From assembly GCA_031286045.1 (NCBI GenBank), contig JAITVA010000310.1, positions 1 to 33,801 on the forward strand: 33,801 bases of DNA, written 5' to 3'. Origin of the DNA: Propionibacteriaceae bacterium (GTDB lineage: Bacteria; Actinomycetota; Actinomycetes; Propionibacteriales; Propionibacteriaceae). Of this stretch, positions 17,721 through 26,991 are shown in pieces. The notes under the pieces are model-generated. The model was not told the origin of the DNA. It worked only from the letters and a program-made list of their open reading frames with translations, and made no database searches. How positions within the stretch are numbered: position 1 is the first letter of the stretch; each line of letters begins with the position of its first letter. The position numbers were made by a program, and so were the translations under genes.

Positions 17721-18687
17721 AATTCACCCACTTCCGCTGACCAATCATCTGAACGACAGTGACGAGTAGAACCAGGAGGAAGAGCATCCACGACAGAGCC
17801 GAGGCTGTGCCCGCCTGTGAATAGCGGAAAGTCAGGTCGTAGACGCGCTCGACAACCACTGTCGAGGCGCCGGCCGGGCCACCGCCGGTCATGGCATACA
17901 CCTGATCGAAGACCTGGAAGCCGTTGATGAGGGAGATGACGGTGACAAAGAAAGTGCTTGGAGTGAGCATGGGGAAGGTGATGTGCCTTAGCCGTGCCCA
18001 CCAGCCGGCTCCATCGACTCGGGCCGCCTCGTAAAGGTCCTGCGGAATGGACTGGAGCCCGGCGAGGAGAATGACCATGACGAACCCGAGGTCCTTCCAG
18101 GCGGAGGCCAGGATGATCGAGGGAAGCGCCCAGTGAGGGTCGGTCCACCAACCAGGCCCCTGAACACCAACCAAGGACAAGAGATAGTTGGCGACGCCAC
18201 CGGACGGATTGAGGAGCCAACGCCACACCAAGGCGACCACGATCCAGCTCGTGACCACCGGAAGGAAGTAGACACCTCGGAGGAAGTTGCGGAAGGGCAC
18301 CGCCGAGTTCAAGGCGATGGCTAGCCCCAGACCACCGACATAGACCAGTGGAAAGTAGCCGACGATGTAGAGGACGGAGTTGAGGAAGGCTCGCTGCGTC
18401 AACGGATCATGAATCAAGTCGATGTAGTTCCCGACCCCGACCCAGGTCATGTCGGACAGAAGATTCCATTTGTGGAACGACACCCACAAAGCCGAGAACA
18501 TCGGGTAGACCGTGAAATAGACCAGCGGAATCGCACTGGGAGCCAAGAACAGGATGATGATCAAGGCATACTTCACCCGACTGGCGCGACGTCCTCGCCG
18601 AGCGGCGCCTGCGCTGCAGGAGCCCTTGGTCCGATCAAGAGATCCGGCGACTGGACTCATCGAAGCGGAGGACAGACCGACGCTCAT
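17713..18687 (-). CDS. CUT1 ABC sugar transporter permease, MalF-like
   Basis: QDLYEAARVDGAGWWARLRHITFPMLTPSTFF; overlaps malG-like start by 8 nt. Confidence 0.92.
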   Translation of the reverse strand: MSVGLSSASMSPVAGSLDRTKGSCSAGAARRGRRASRVKYALIIILFLAPSAIPLVYFTVYPMFSALWVSFHKWNLLSDMTWVGVGNYIDLIHDPLTQRAFLNSVLYIVGYFPLVYVGGLGLAIALNSAVPFRNFLRGVYFLPVVTSWIVVALVWRWLLNPSGGVANYLLSLVGVQGPGWWTDPHWALPSIILASAWKDLGFVMVILLAGLQSIPQDLYEAARVDGAGWWARLRHITFPMLTPSTFFVTVISLINGFQVFDQVYAMTGGGPAGASTVVVERVYDLTFRYSQAGTASALSWMLFLLVLLVTVVQMIGQRKWVNYA

Positions 18688-19913
18688 GATCGACGCCTCA
18701 GGTCACTCGACGAGCCAACGTCAGTCAGACGTTGACGAACCCACTCGCCCTGATCACCCGACACCCCTTGAGCGTCGAAGGGAGTGCCCAAGACCAAACA
18801 AGCAGCGCCTTGAGCCCAGCGGTCGTCCTGCCAGGTCTCGACCGCCACAGGCACACCCCGTCTGGCTGGCACCACGGCTGATCGGAAGGCTGGCTCGAAG
18901 CCATACATCCAGTGTCGCCAAGCGGCCACGCCCTCGCCGAGCACAATCACCACCTCGGGATCGATGGTGTTGACCACGCCTGCCAGCGCCCGGCCGAGTC
19001 GGCGCCCGGCCTGAGTGAGAATCTCCTGAGCACGGGCATCACCGTGGTCGGCCCGAATGCGTAAGGCGTCAATACCTTGTTGAGAACCGATGACACCAGC
19101 CGATCGAGCGCTGTTGACCAAGCCTTGTTGACCAATCACCGCCTCCAGGCACCCTTGAGCGCCACATTGGCACAGCGGTCCACCTTCCACGGTCGGAATG
19201 TGCCCGATCTCTCCGGCAGCGCCTGAGTGCCCCCTGAACACCGCTCCGTCAATGATCAGACCAGCGCCGACACCAGTGCCAATCGTCACGACCAGCGCGT
19301 CAGCATGACCCCGAGCCTGTCCATAAAGGACTTCGGCGGTCGCCAAAGCATTGACATTATTGTCAACCAAAACTGGCAGGTCGAACTCGTGCCGCAAGGT
19401 AGCGCCGACAGGAACGCCATTCCATCCGAGCTGAGTCGATTCGACTGTGCCGACGCTTTGCTGGTCGACACTGCCCGGAACGGCAAGTCCGATGCCGAGC
19501 AGGCGCGGACTGACGCCGCCTTCGATGAAGCCACGAAGGATGGCCGTCAGCGCGACCAAGGAACCGGGCGCTGATGCTCGAAAAGGCTCCGTGGCGGACC
19601 TCAGGACTCCTCCGTCGATACCCGCTTCGACGACGGTGACATGATCCGCCGCCACTTTGGCACCGATGACACTGCCCGCCGCTGATGCTAGACCGAGCAA
19701 ACGAGCCGGGCGACCGCCCTTCGAAGGCGAACTCTCCAGCTCAGTGATCAGGCCATCGTCGAGCAGACCCTTGGTCACCTGTGTCACCAAAGCGGGTGAG
19801 ACACCCAGAACTCGCGCAAGGTCTGTTCGCGAAGCAGGACCATGACCACCAATGAAAGTCAATACAGCAGATCTGGTCATGTCTGCCTTCGCCGAGAACT
19901 GCATCGTCACCAC
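18684..19913 (-). CDS. ROK-family transcriptional regulator 1
   Basis: N-terminal wHTH (SRTDLARVLGVSPALVTQVTKGLLDDGLI), VDNNVNA, GTGVGAGLI, CQCGAQGCLE zinc motif; overlaps permease start by 4 nt. GTG start uncertain. Confidence 0.9.
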   Translation of the reverse strand: MVTMQFSAKADMTRSAVLTFIGGHGPASRTDLARVLGVSPALVTQVTKGLLDDGLITELESSPSKGGRPARLLGLASAAGSVIGAKVAADHVTVVEAGIDGGVLRSATEPFRASAPGSLVALTAILRGFIEGGVSPRLLGIGLAVPGSVDQQSVGTVESTQLGWNGVPVGATLRHEFDLPVLVDNNVNALATAEVLYGQARGHADALVVTIGTGVGAGLIIDGAVFRGHSGAAGEIGHIPTVEGGPLCQCGAQGCLEAVIGQQGLVNSARSAGVIGSQQGIDALRIRADHGDARAQEILTQAGRRLGRALAGVVNTIDPEVVIVLGEGVAAWRHWMYGFEPAFRSAVVPARRGVPVAVETWQDDRWAQGAACLVLGTPFDAQGVSGDQGEWVRQRLTDVGSSSDLRRRS

Positions 19914-19939
19914 TTACTTTCTTTGTAAATAAAGTAAGT
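19912..19939. promoter_or_regulatory. Near-perfect 28-bp ROK operator candidate between divergent regulators
   Basis: ACTTACTTT-CTTTGTAAAT-AAAGTAAGT: perfect 9-bp arms plus inner TTT/AAA symmetry. Confidence 0.7.
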
Positions 19940-20133
19940 ACATCCTAAGGAGAACTTTGAGCCACGTCAACTCCTTGGGTCACGCTTTATCACGGTTATG
20001 AGCGTCAAACTATCAGTTAATTATCATGATTCTCGACCCTTAGTTTCTTTATTCGGGAAAAAACGAAATCCTCTTCTCCACAATCTTCCAGAAAATGCGA
20101 CAATGAGCGCGAGAGTCAAGTAAAGGAGACGGG

Positions 20134-21327
20134 GTGAAACCACACACAGCCCAGGCCGACATCACACGATCTGCCATCCTCGCCCACGTCAGCACCAGGC
20201 ACGGCTGCTCCAGAGCTCAACTCGCCCGGGAGCTTCGGGTCTCCCCCGCCCTGATCACCCAATACACCCGGGACCTGATCGCTGACGGCCTACTCGTCCC
20301 CCTCGCTCACGAGGCGTCCCGCGGCGGTCGACCGGCCCAACTTCTCGGTTCAGCCACGACCACGGGTGACGCGATCGGATGCAAGGTGGCAGCCGACCAC
20401 ATCACCATGGTTCAGGTCCGCGTCGACGGGATGATCACCCGCGCGGACACTCTTGCCTTCGAGGCGACCGCTGGAGCCGCCGTCCAACACTTAGGCGCCG
20501 CGCTGCACGCCTTCATTGAGCAGACCCCGACCGGACGACTGCTCGGAGTGGGAGTCGGCGTGCCAGGCGATGTCGACGAGCAAACAGTGGGGACTGTCGA
20601 TTCGACCCAACTGGGTTGGCGAGGGCTGCCGCTTGGCGACTCACTCCGCCGCAAACTCGGCCTGCCGGTCATCGTGGAGAACAACGTCACAGCCCTGACG
20701 ATCGCCGAGGCTCTCTATGGACCCGGCCTCGGTCATGACAACCTCCTCGTCGTCACCATCGGGACAGGCGTCGGCGCAGGCATCATGTCGAACGGAAATC
20801 TCCTGCGCGGCCGCAGTGGCGGAGCCGGTGAGATCGGTCACCTCCCGATTCAGGAGAATGGTCCCCTCTGCCAGTGTGGCGGTCACGGCTGCCTTGAGGC
20901 CGTCTTGGGCGAAAGAGCCTTGACGCAGCAGGCCCGCGAGACTGGCCTGATCAGGTCGGATGCCAGTATTGACGCAGTCCGCGATCTAGCGGACCAGGGT
21001 GACCCAGCCGCCCAGCAAATATTCATCGACGCTGGCCACACCTTCGGGCGAGCGATGGCTGGCGCAGTCAACCTTCTCGACCCAGAAGTGCTCATACTCC
21101 TCGGGGAAGGTATGTTGGGCTGGCGTCACTGGATCCCAGGCTTCGAGCCAGCATTCCGGTCGGCCCTCATCCCACGCAATCGGGCTATACCCGTTGTGGC
21201 AGAGACCCTTCAAGATGAGCGGTGGGCTCAAGGCGCCGCCTCGTTAGTGCTATCGACCCCTTTCGACACTCAGGAGCACAGCGGGGAACAAGGACGCCTC
21301 ATCCGGCAACGGTTCCTCAAGCCATGA
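20134..21327 (+). CDS. ROK-family transcriptional regulator 2, paralogue of regulator 1
   Basis: SRAQLARELRVSPALITQYTRDLIADGLL, GTGVGAGIM, CQCGGHGCLE; AAGGAG then GTG. Confidence 0.9.
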   Translation: MKPHTAQADITRSAILAHVSTRHGCSRAQLARELRVSPALITQYTRDLIADGLLVPLAHEASRGGRPAQLLGSATTTGDAIGCKVAADHITMVQVRVDGMITRADTLAFEATAGAAVQHLGAALHAFIEQTPTGRLLGVGVGVPGDVDEQTVGTVDSTQLGWRGLPLGDSLRRKLGLPVIVENNVTALTIAEALYGPGLGHDNLLVVTIGTGVGAGIMSNGNLLRGRSGGAGEIGHLPIQENGPLCQCGGHGCLEAVLGERALTQQARETGLIRSDASIDAVRDLADQGDPAAQQIFIDAGHTFGRAMAGAVNLLDPEVLILLGEGMLGWRHWIPGFEPAFRSALIPRNRAIPVVAETLQDERWAQGAASLVLSTPFDTQEHSGEQGRLIRQRFLKP

Positions 21328-21446
21328 GCCGCCACGCAGGCGCGCTTGGCCATGCCGCGACAACCCCGCCCGCCACGACACGACGGGCAAGCAGGCAGAG
21401 TACGGTTGGGTGTGTCGTTGGCGGCGAACCCATGAAGGAGACATCC

Positions 21447-22613
21447 ATGACCTACGATTTCGACACCATCCTTGATCGACGCGAGACCAACTCGCTGAAG
21501 TGGGACGTGGCTGAGGGCGAACTGCCCATGTGGGTGGCTGACATGGATTTCCGAGCCGCCACCGAAATCACGGAGGCGGTGGTCAAGCGGGCGGCGACGG
21601 GCGTGTTCGGGTACTCCATCGTTCCAGCCGAGTTCCGTCGGGCAGTCTCACGATGGTGGACCACCCGTTATGACTGGGCGGTCGATCCAGCTTGGGTCGA
21701 CTTCTGCGATGGCGTGGTTCCGGCTATCTCCTCACTTGTCCGCACCCTGACCGCTCCTGGTGAGGGTGTCGTCGTTCAATCACCGGTGTACAACTGCTTC
21801 TATTCCTCCATCCGCAACTCTGGGCGTACCGTGCTGGTCAACGACCTGTTGTACATCGATGGTCGTTTCCGGATCGACTGGCCCGACCTCGAAGCCAAGC
21901 TGGCCGACCCGAAGGCGCGGGTTCTCCTTTTGTGCAACCCACAGAACCCGACCGGCGACCTCTGGACCAGCGCGGAACTGGCTGATCTGGGCGCGCTCGC
22001 CGCCGCTAACGACGTCGTGGTCATCGCCGATGAGATTCATTGCGATATCACAGAGCCTGGCGTCCGTTACCAACCCTTCGCCGCAGTTGACGCCGTGTGC
22101 GAACAGAACTCGATCACCCTGGTGTCCCCCACCAAGGCCTTCAACATCCCCGGTCTCCAAACCTCTGCCGTGATCGCCGCCAACCCTGAACTACGTGAGC
22201 GCGCCATCGCTGGGCTCAATCGCGATGAGATTGCCGAACCGAACGTCTTCGCCGTCGAGGCTGCCGTCACGGCCTACACCGTCGGTGTCGAATGGCTCGA
22301 CGAAATGCGTCACTATGTCTGGCGCAATCGGGCGCGACTAGAACAGTTCGTCGCCGAACAGATCCCCGATCTCCATGTCATCCCGAGCCAAGCCACGTAC
22401 CTGGCCTGGATCGACTGCGGCGGGCTGGGCGAAGACAGCCAAGACTTCTGCGCCTTCCTGCGCCAAGAGACTGGGTTGGTGCTGAGCGCGGGTGAGATCT
22501 TCGGCGACAATGCTCACACCTTCGTGCGGATGAACCTGGCCTGCCCGGCGACCATGCTCGACGATGGCCTCGACCGGCTCTACCGTGGCGTCGCCGCCTG
22601 GAAGAAGCGCTGA
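21447..22613 (+). CDS. patB: PLP-dependent cystathionine beta-lyase / aminotransferase, MalY-PatB family
   Basis: MTYDFDTILDRRETNSLKWD...LPMWVADMDF, LLCNPQNPTGDLW, IADEIHCDI, SPTKAFNIPGLQTS; AAGGAG upstream of ATG 21447. Confidence 0.88.
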   Translation: MTYDFDTILDRRETNSLKWDVAEGELPMWVADMDFRAATEITEAVVKRAATGVFGYSIVPAEFRRAVSRWWTTRYDWAVDPAWVDFCDGVVPAISSLVRTLTAPGEGVVVQSPVYNCFYSSIRNSGRTVLVNDLLYIDGRFRIDWPDLEAKLADPKARVLLLCNPQNPTGDLWTSAELADLGALAAANDVVVIADEIHCDITEPGVRYQPFAAVDAVCEQNSITLVSPTKAFNIPGLQTSAVIAANPELRERAIAGLNRDEIAEPNVFAVEAAVTAYTVGVEWLDEMRHYVWRNRARLEQFVAEQIPDLHVIPSQATYLAWIDCGGLGEDSQDFCAFLRQETGLVLSAGEIFGDNAHTFVRMNLACPATMLDDGLDRLYRGVAAWKKR

Positions 22614-22627
22614 CCGTTCAGTCAGCG
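22608..22627. terminator. Small hairpin between convergent patB and argF
   Basis: CGCTGAC / GTCAGCG perfect 7-bp stem, 6-nt loop, no T-tract. Confidence 0.35.
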
Positions 22628-22670
22628 TCCACCCCAACCGAGGCGGCGATGTCGTCAACCCTGGACGTGG

Positions 22671-23672
22671 TCAGCTCCGCCCCAAGGTGGCGACCATGAT
22701 CGCCTTGATCGTGTGCATCCGGTTCTCGGCCTGATCAAAAACAATCGAGGCGGGCGACTCGAAAACCTCGTCTGTGACCTCCAGCCCATCCTCGATGCCC
22801 GCCAATCGCAGAATCTCGCCACCCATAGTGGTGCTCTGATCATGGAAGGCGGGCAGGCAATGCATGAACTTGACGTCTGGGTTGCCCGTCGCGGCCATCA
22901 TCTGGGCGGTGACCCGGTAGGGCATCAGCATGGGAATGCGTTCCAACCACACCTCCTTGGGCTCACCCATCGACACCCAGACATCGGTGTAGATGAAGTC
23001 GACCCCCGCGACACCCTCGGCGACATCACTGGTGACAGTGATCCGCGCGCCCGACTCAGCCGCTATGGCGCGGGCCTGTTCTTGAACATGCGGCCAGTTC
23101 TGCAGCGACTGGGGGGCGACGATGCGCACATCCATGCCCATGATGGCCCCAATGGTCAGCAGTGAGTTGCCGATGTTGTAGCGCGAGTCACCGACGTAAG
23201 CAAAGGACAATTCGCGTAATGGCTTGTCGCAGTGCTCTTTCATGGTGAGAAGGTCGCAGAGGGATTGCGTCGGATGCCACTCGTTGGTCAATCCGTTCCA
23301 CACGGGCACACCGGCGTGTTTGGCCAGCTCTTCGACGATGCGTTGGCCGTTGCCACGGTACTCGATGCCGTCATACATCCGCCCCAGCACCCGCGCCGTG
23401 TCGGCGATCGACTCCTTGTGACCGATCTGGCTGGAGACTGGGTCGAGATAGGTGGTGTGCGCGCCCTGGTCGTAGGCCCCGACCTCGAAGGCGCAGCGCG
23501 TGCGAGTGGAGGTCTTTTCGAAGATCAAGGCGATGTTCTTGCCCGTCAAATGGCGGCGTTCGGCGCCCGCCTTCTTGGCCGCCTTCAGTTCCGCCGCCAG
23601 GTCGAGCAAGTAAGTCCACTCGTCAGCAGTGAAGTCGATTTCCTTGAGGTAATGGCGTCCGCGCAAGTCCAT
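22671..23672 (-). CDS. argF: Ornithine carbamoyltransferase
   Basis: [49 protein letters not shown]. Confidence 0.95.
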   Translation of the reverse strand: MDLRGRHYLKEIDFTADEWTYLLDLAAELKAAKKAGAERRHLTGKNIALIFEKTSTRTRCAFEVGAYDQGAHTTYLDPVSSQIGHKESIADTARVLGRMYDGIEYRGNGQRIVEELAKHAGVPVWNGLTNEWHPTQSLCDLLTMKEHCDKPLRELSFAYVGDSRYNIGNSLLTIGAIMGMDVRIVAPQSLQNWPHVQEQARAIAAESGARITVTSDVAEGVAGVDFIYTDVWVSMGEPKEVWLERIPMLMPYRVTAQMMAATGNPDVKFMHCLPAFHDQSTTMGGEILRLAGIEDGLEVTDEVFESPASIVFDQAENRMHTIKAIMVATLGRS

Positions 23673-23699
23673 GATGCTCCTTTCGAGGAAACACCAACC

Positions 23700-23903
23700 T
23701 TACCGTGTGTCAGGCCTGGTCGAGCACCAGGCCTGATTGGATGGTATCGCCTGATAGGGACGCAGCTCAATGACGTTGTCGTCGCGCAGACTGACCTCCA
23801 CTTGAGCGCCGGGGGTGTCGAGCTTCAACCGACGTCGAATGGCCGCAGGCAGCGATATGGTGCCACGAGAGCTGATGGAGACGAACACGGGTGCGATTGT
23901 CAT
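23700..23903 (-). CDS. SpoVT-AbrB domain protein (antitoxin/regulator-like)
   Basis: MTIAPVFVSISSRGTISLPAAIRRRLKLDTPGAQVEVSLRDDNVIELRP; ATG 23903; track ORF over-extended to 24035. Confidence 0.75.
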   Translation of the reverse strand: MTIAPVFVSISSRGTISLPAAIRRRLKLDTPGAQVEVSLRDDNVIELRPYQAIPSNQAWCSTRPDTR

Positions 23904-24021
23904 GGAATTACTATAAGCTGCCTTTACCGAATAACGGAATTTCTGCAGCCATCCACCTACTACCCAGATCATCAGACAGCCAATCAGATTCCACCGCCTG
24001 GGTACACTGGTCGCGGAAAGG

Positions 24022-25329
24022 ATGACACAGACCATGGCCCGTGGATTGACCCATCACCCCCACACAGACACTGGCGCCGAGTTGGCGCCAGAAGCGCACG
24101 CCATTGTGCGCACCGGAAAAGCGCTGCTGAGTTGTGGCGCCGAGACCTACCGGGTGCGGCTTGGCATGGAGCAGGTCGCGGCTGCCATCGGGATCGAGTG
24201 GCTCCAATCCCATGTCACCTTGTCAGAGTTGACTGTCACCTTGTTCAAGGGGGCGAGTTTCCGCACCCAAGTCGGCAATGTCCACTCGGTCGGCGTCAAC
24301 GGCGACAAGCTGTCGCAACTCGAACGAATGACCGCCGAACTGGCCAGCGGGAGCACGCCACGTCAGGTCGAAGACCGGCTCGACACCATCGACGCCCGGG
24401 AGAAGTTGTACGCGCCTTGGCTACAAGCCTTGTGTGCCGCGATCGCCTGCGTGGCCGTGGCCTTTCTCAACAACGCCTGGTCGGTCGAGATCGCCGGCGT
24501 CTTCGTCGGAGCCTTCCTGGGGCAGTTCCTCAAAGCCCTGTTCGGCAAGGCTCGTATCAATGTCTATCTGACCACCATGATCGCCGCCCTCCTGGCCGCC
24601 TTCGTCTATATGGGCGTGACCGCAGGGCTGAGTTGGCTCGTCCACGACACCTCCACCCACGGAGCAGGCTTCGTGCCCGCCTTGATCTTCCTCGTGCCCG
24701 GATTTCCGCTGGTCAACGCCCTGCTCGACTTGGTCAAAACCGACATGACCGCAGGGCTGAGCCGCTTGGCCTATGCCTTCATGATTCTGGGTTCCGCCTC
24801 GGCCGCCCTGCTGGTGACCGCCTGGATCGGTGGAGCCTCGCCCGATCCCCTGCCGCCACCGGCCCTGCCTGGTCCGGTGTGGTGGGTTCTGGCGCTGGTC
24901 GCGTCAGGGGTGGGCGTGGCTGGTTGGTCCGTCATGTTCAATGTCGGTCGGCGCGGCGCGGTTCTGGCCGGTTGTGTCGGGCTGGCCGGGAACGCTGTTC
25001 GCCTGGTCATGCTCGACCTGTGGGCGGCCCCCGCCTGGCTGGCCGCCATGATCGGCTGCCTGGTCATCGGCGCGCTGGCCACCGTCTTGGGCTTGCACAA
25101 CAAACTGGCTGGTGTCACTCTTTGCGTTCCGGCCGCCCTCATCATGGTGCCCGGCGCATCGGCCTACCGAGCCCTCACCTTCTTCTCCGAGGGCAATTTC
25201 GCCGACATGACCACCAACGCCTCATTGGCCATCTTCACCATCGTCGGCATGGCCATCGGGCTCAGCCTGGCACGGATCCTGTCCAACCAGACCTGGATAT
25301 TCGACCAGCGCCGGGCGTTGGGGGCGTGA
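24022..25329 (+). CDS. Threonine/serine exporter family protein (ThrE-like)
   Basis: GKALLSCGAETYRVRLGMEQVA, TLFKGASFRTQVG, LIFLVPGFPLVNALLDL, VPGASAYRALTFFSEG. Confidence 0.88.
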   Translation: MTQTMARGLTHHPHTDTGAELAPEAHAIVRTGKALLSCGAETYRVRLGMEQVAAAIGIEWLQSHVTLSELTVTLFKGASFRTQVGNVHSVGVNGDKLSQLERMTAELASGSTPRQVEDRLDTIDAREKLYAPWLQALCAAIACVAVAFLNNAWSVEIAGVFVGAFLGQFLKALFGKARINVYLTTMIAALLAAFVYMGVTAGLSWLVHDTSTHGAGFVPALIFLVPGFPLVNALLDLVKTDMTAGLSRLAYAFMILGSASAALLVTAWIGGASPDPLPPPALPGPVWWVLALVASGVGVAGWSVMFNVGRRGAVLAGCVGLAGNAVRLVMLDLWAAPAWLAAMIGCLVIGALATVLGLHNKLAGVTLCVPAALIMVPGASAYRALTFFSEGNFADMTTNASLAIFTIVGMAIGLSLARILSNQTWIFDQRRALGA

Positions 25330-25333
25330 CCAG

Positions 25334-26020
25334 CTAGCGGCTCCCACGCCGACTGCGTATACCGCCGGCCATCAAGACGGCGCCCATCACAGCGAAAACC
25401 AGACCCACCGCGCCGAGGCCCGCTCCCGCCAGGGGTGACCACCCAGCACCAACCAAGCTTGTGCCACCGGTGTGTGCGACCGGGGGATCGCTTCGAACTG
25501 GAGAGGACGGTGTCGGCGTCGGCTGTGTCAGCGGCGGCGGCGTCGTCGCGACCTCGGTGACGGCGAAGACCACATCGTCGACCTTGTCGCCCTCCGCATC
25601 GTTTTGACGCACCACCACCTGGGTGACCAAACCGGGAGCGGGGCCGACGTGAACCTGAACGAGAAAAACCCGTTGATCGTAGGTGTAGCCCGCGCGCGCA
25701 GGGTCGATGATCTGCGCCAACTCATACTCATAAAGACCCGCTTGGTCATAGGCGATAGGGCCCACGGTCACGACCTCGTCGCCGCTCATGCTGAACCGGT
25801 ACTCCTGAGAGTCCTCCCCTTCCGGCATCGGATCACCCGGCCTGGTCGCGGTGAGCCTGTAGTCGAACACACCGTCGTCCGCAGGATCAGAGCTGGTGAA
25901 CGCTTGGCCCACGTCGAGACTGACCGAGCTCGCCGCGTAGGCTGGCGACGGCAAGAGGAGCATAGCCAACGACACCGTGGCGAGCGCTCCCACCACTTTT
26001 CCCACCCAACTTCTCATCAT
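25334..26020 (-). CDS. Minor (base) pilin, Spy0128/FctB-like
   Basis: Signal peptide; pilin-type isopeptide fold pattern (VFDYRLTA...GLYEYELAQI...RVFLVQVHV); PPVAHTGG + TM + RSRRGSR; ATGA overlap with sortase. Confidence 0.75.
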   Translation of the reverse strand: MMRSWVGKVVGALATVSLAMLLLPSPAYAASSVSLDVGQAFTSSDPADDGVFDYRLTATRPGDPMPEGEDSQEYRFSMSGDEVVTVGPIAYDQAGLYEYELAQIIDPARAGYTYDQRVFLVQVHVGPAPGLVTQVVVRQNDAEGDKVDDVVFAVTEVATTPPPLTQPTPTPSSPVRSDPPVAHTGGTSLVGAGWSPLAGAGLGAVGLVFAVMGAVLMAGGIRSRRGSR

Positions 26021-26964
26021 CAGACCAGACCTCGTTCCAGGCCTCTTCGGCCCCTAGTGCGTGCTCTTTGTTTGAGGACCACCACAACCACCGCTGCCAC
26101 CCCGACCAGCAGTGCCACCACTATCCATGGGCCAGCGCTTGCCAACAAGTCGACTCGTGCGTCCACACCCGCGCCGTCACGTGAAAACTCAGCCTCGGGG
26201 CGAGCGAAGGCGTCGACAAATGACTGGTCGGTGAGGACTGCGACCAGGATGTCTCGGCCATTGGTCGACGATGATGAACAGGTCGTCAGCAAGACCAGGC
26301 GATCGCTGGCGTCGACCCCGACATCCCTGACATGTGTCGCTTTGGCGATGAGACTGTCAAGCACCGACTGTCGCTGGGTGTCGCCGACCGCTGCGGTGAA
26401 GACATCCTGGTCATAAGCGTCTGTATGAATGAAGGCGAAGAATTCAATCCCATGGTCGGCGTCGTCAAAAAAAAGATTGCCGAATCGATGGGTGTCGAAG
26501 GTCGCCTGGTCGGCGAAGGTCCCAATGTCGCCGAACATCGCGTTCTTCTCCATGTGGTGCCCGTAGAGAACACTGTTGAAATCCCCGAAATGCGGATCGT
26601 TCTCGTAGTCCAAAAAGATCGATCCGCTCAGGGAGTACTCGCCCTCAGCGCTCGTGTTCACATATTTCAGATTGTCCGACCCTTGGGCCACCGGGTAATC
26701 GATGTTCGTCCCGTAGACCGTCAGCCAAGCGAAGACATCCGGGTTGATGGAGCGCAACTGACTGAAGCTCTCACCCTCGTCGACGGTCGGCTTCCAGATG
26801 GCGTGACGGGTCGCATCAGCCTCTCGGTGGATCTGATCCGAGTCCCACAGCGCGTACCCGGCGAAAGCCACTAGCAGCAGCACAGCTGTCAACGTCGCCA
26901 TGTCGATGACATGACTCGTCCATCTGACAACGGCTCTGCCAGCGGCTTTCGCCCGAATACTCAC
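26020..26964 (-). CDS. Class B-type sortase (pilin polymerase candidate)
   Basis: N-terminal TM; INPDVFAWLTVYGTNIDYPVAQGSDN, SVLYGHHM (His), LVLLTTCSSSSTNGRDI (Cys/Arg); GTG start with GGAAGAGG. Confidence 0.9.
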   Translation of the reverse strand: MSIRAKAAGRAVVRWTSHVIDMATLTAVLLLVAFAGYALWDSDQIHREADATRHAIWKPTVDEGESFSQLRSINPDVFAWLTVYGTNIDYPVAQGSDNLKYVNTSAEGEYSLSGSIFLDYENDPHFGDFNSVLYGHHMEKNAMFGDIGTFADQATFDTHRFGNLFFDDADHGIEFFAFIHTDAYDQDVFTAAVGDTQRQSVLDSLIAKATHVRDVGVDASDRLVLLTTCSSSSTNGRDILVAVLTDQSFVDAFARPEAEFSRDGAGVDARVDLLASAGPWIVVALLVGVAAVVVVVLKQRARTRGRRGLERGLV

Positions 26965-26991
26965 AATGGGCCTCTTCCTATGTCAACCGAC

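Noticed and set aside
23232-25337. 701-aa plus-strand ORF
   Set aside because: Antisense to argF and then an alternate frame of the ThrE-like gene; Arg/His-rich low-complexity product typical of GC-rich shadow ORFs.
25472-26416. 314-aa plus-strand ORF
   Set aside because: Antisense to minor pilin and sortase; no domain signal.
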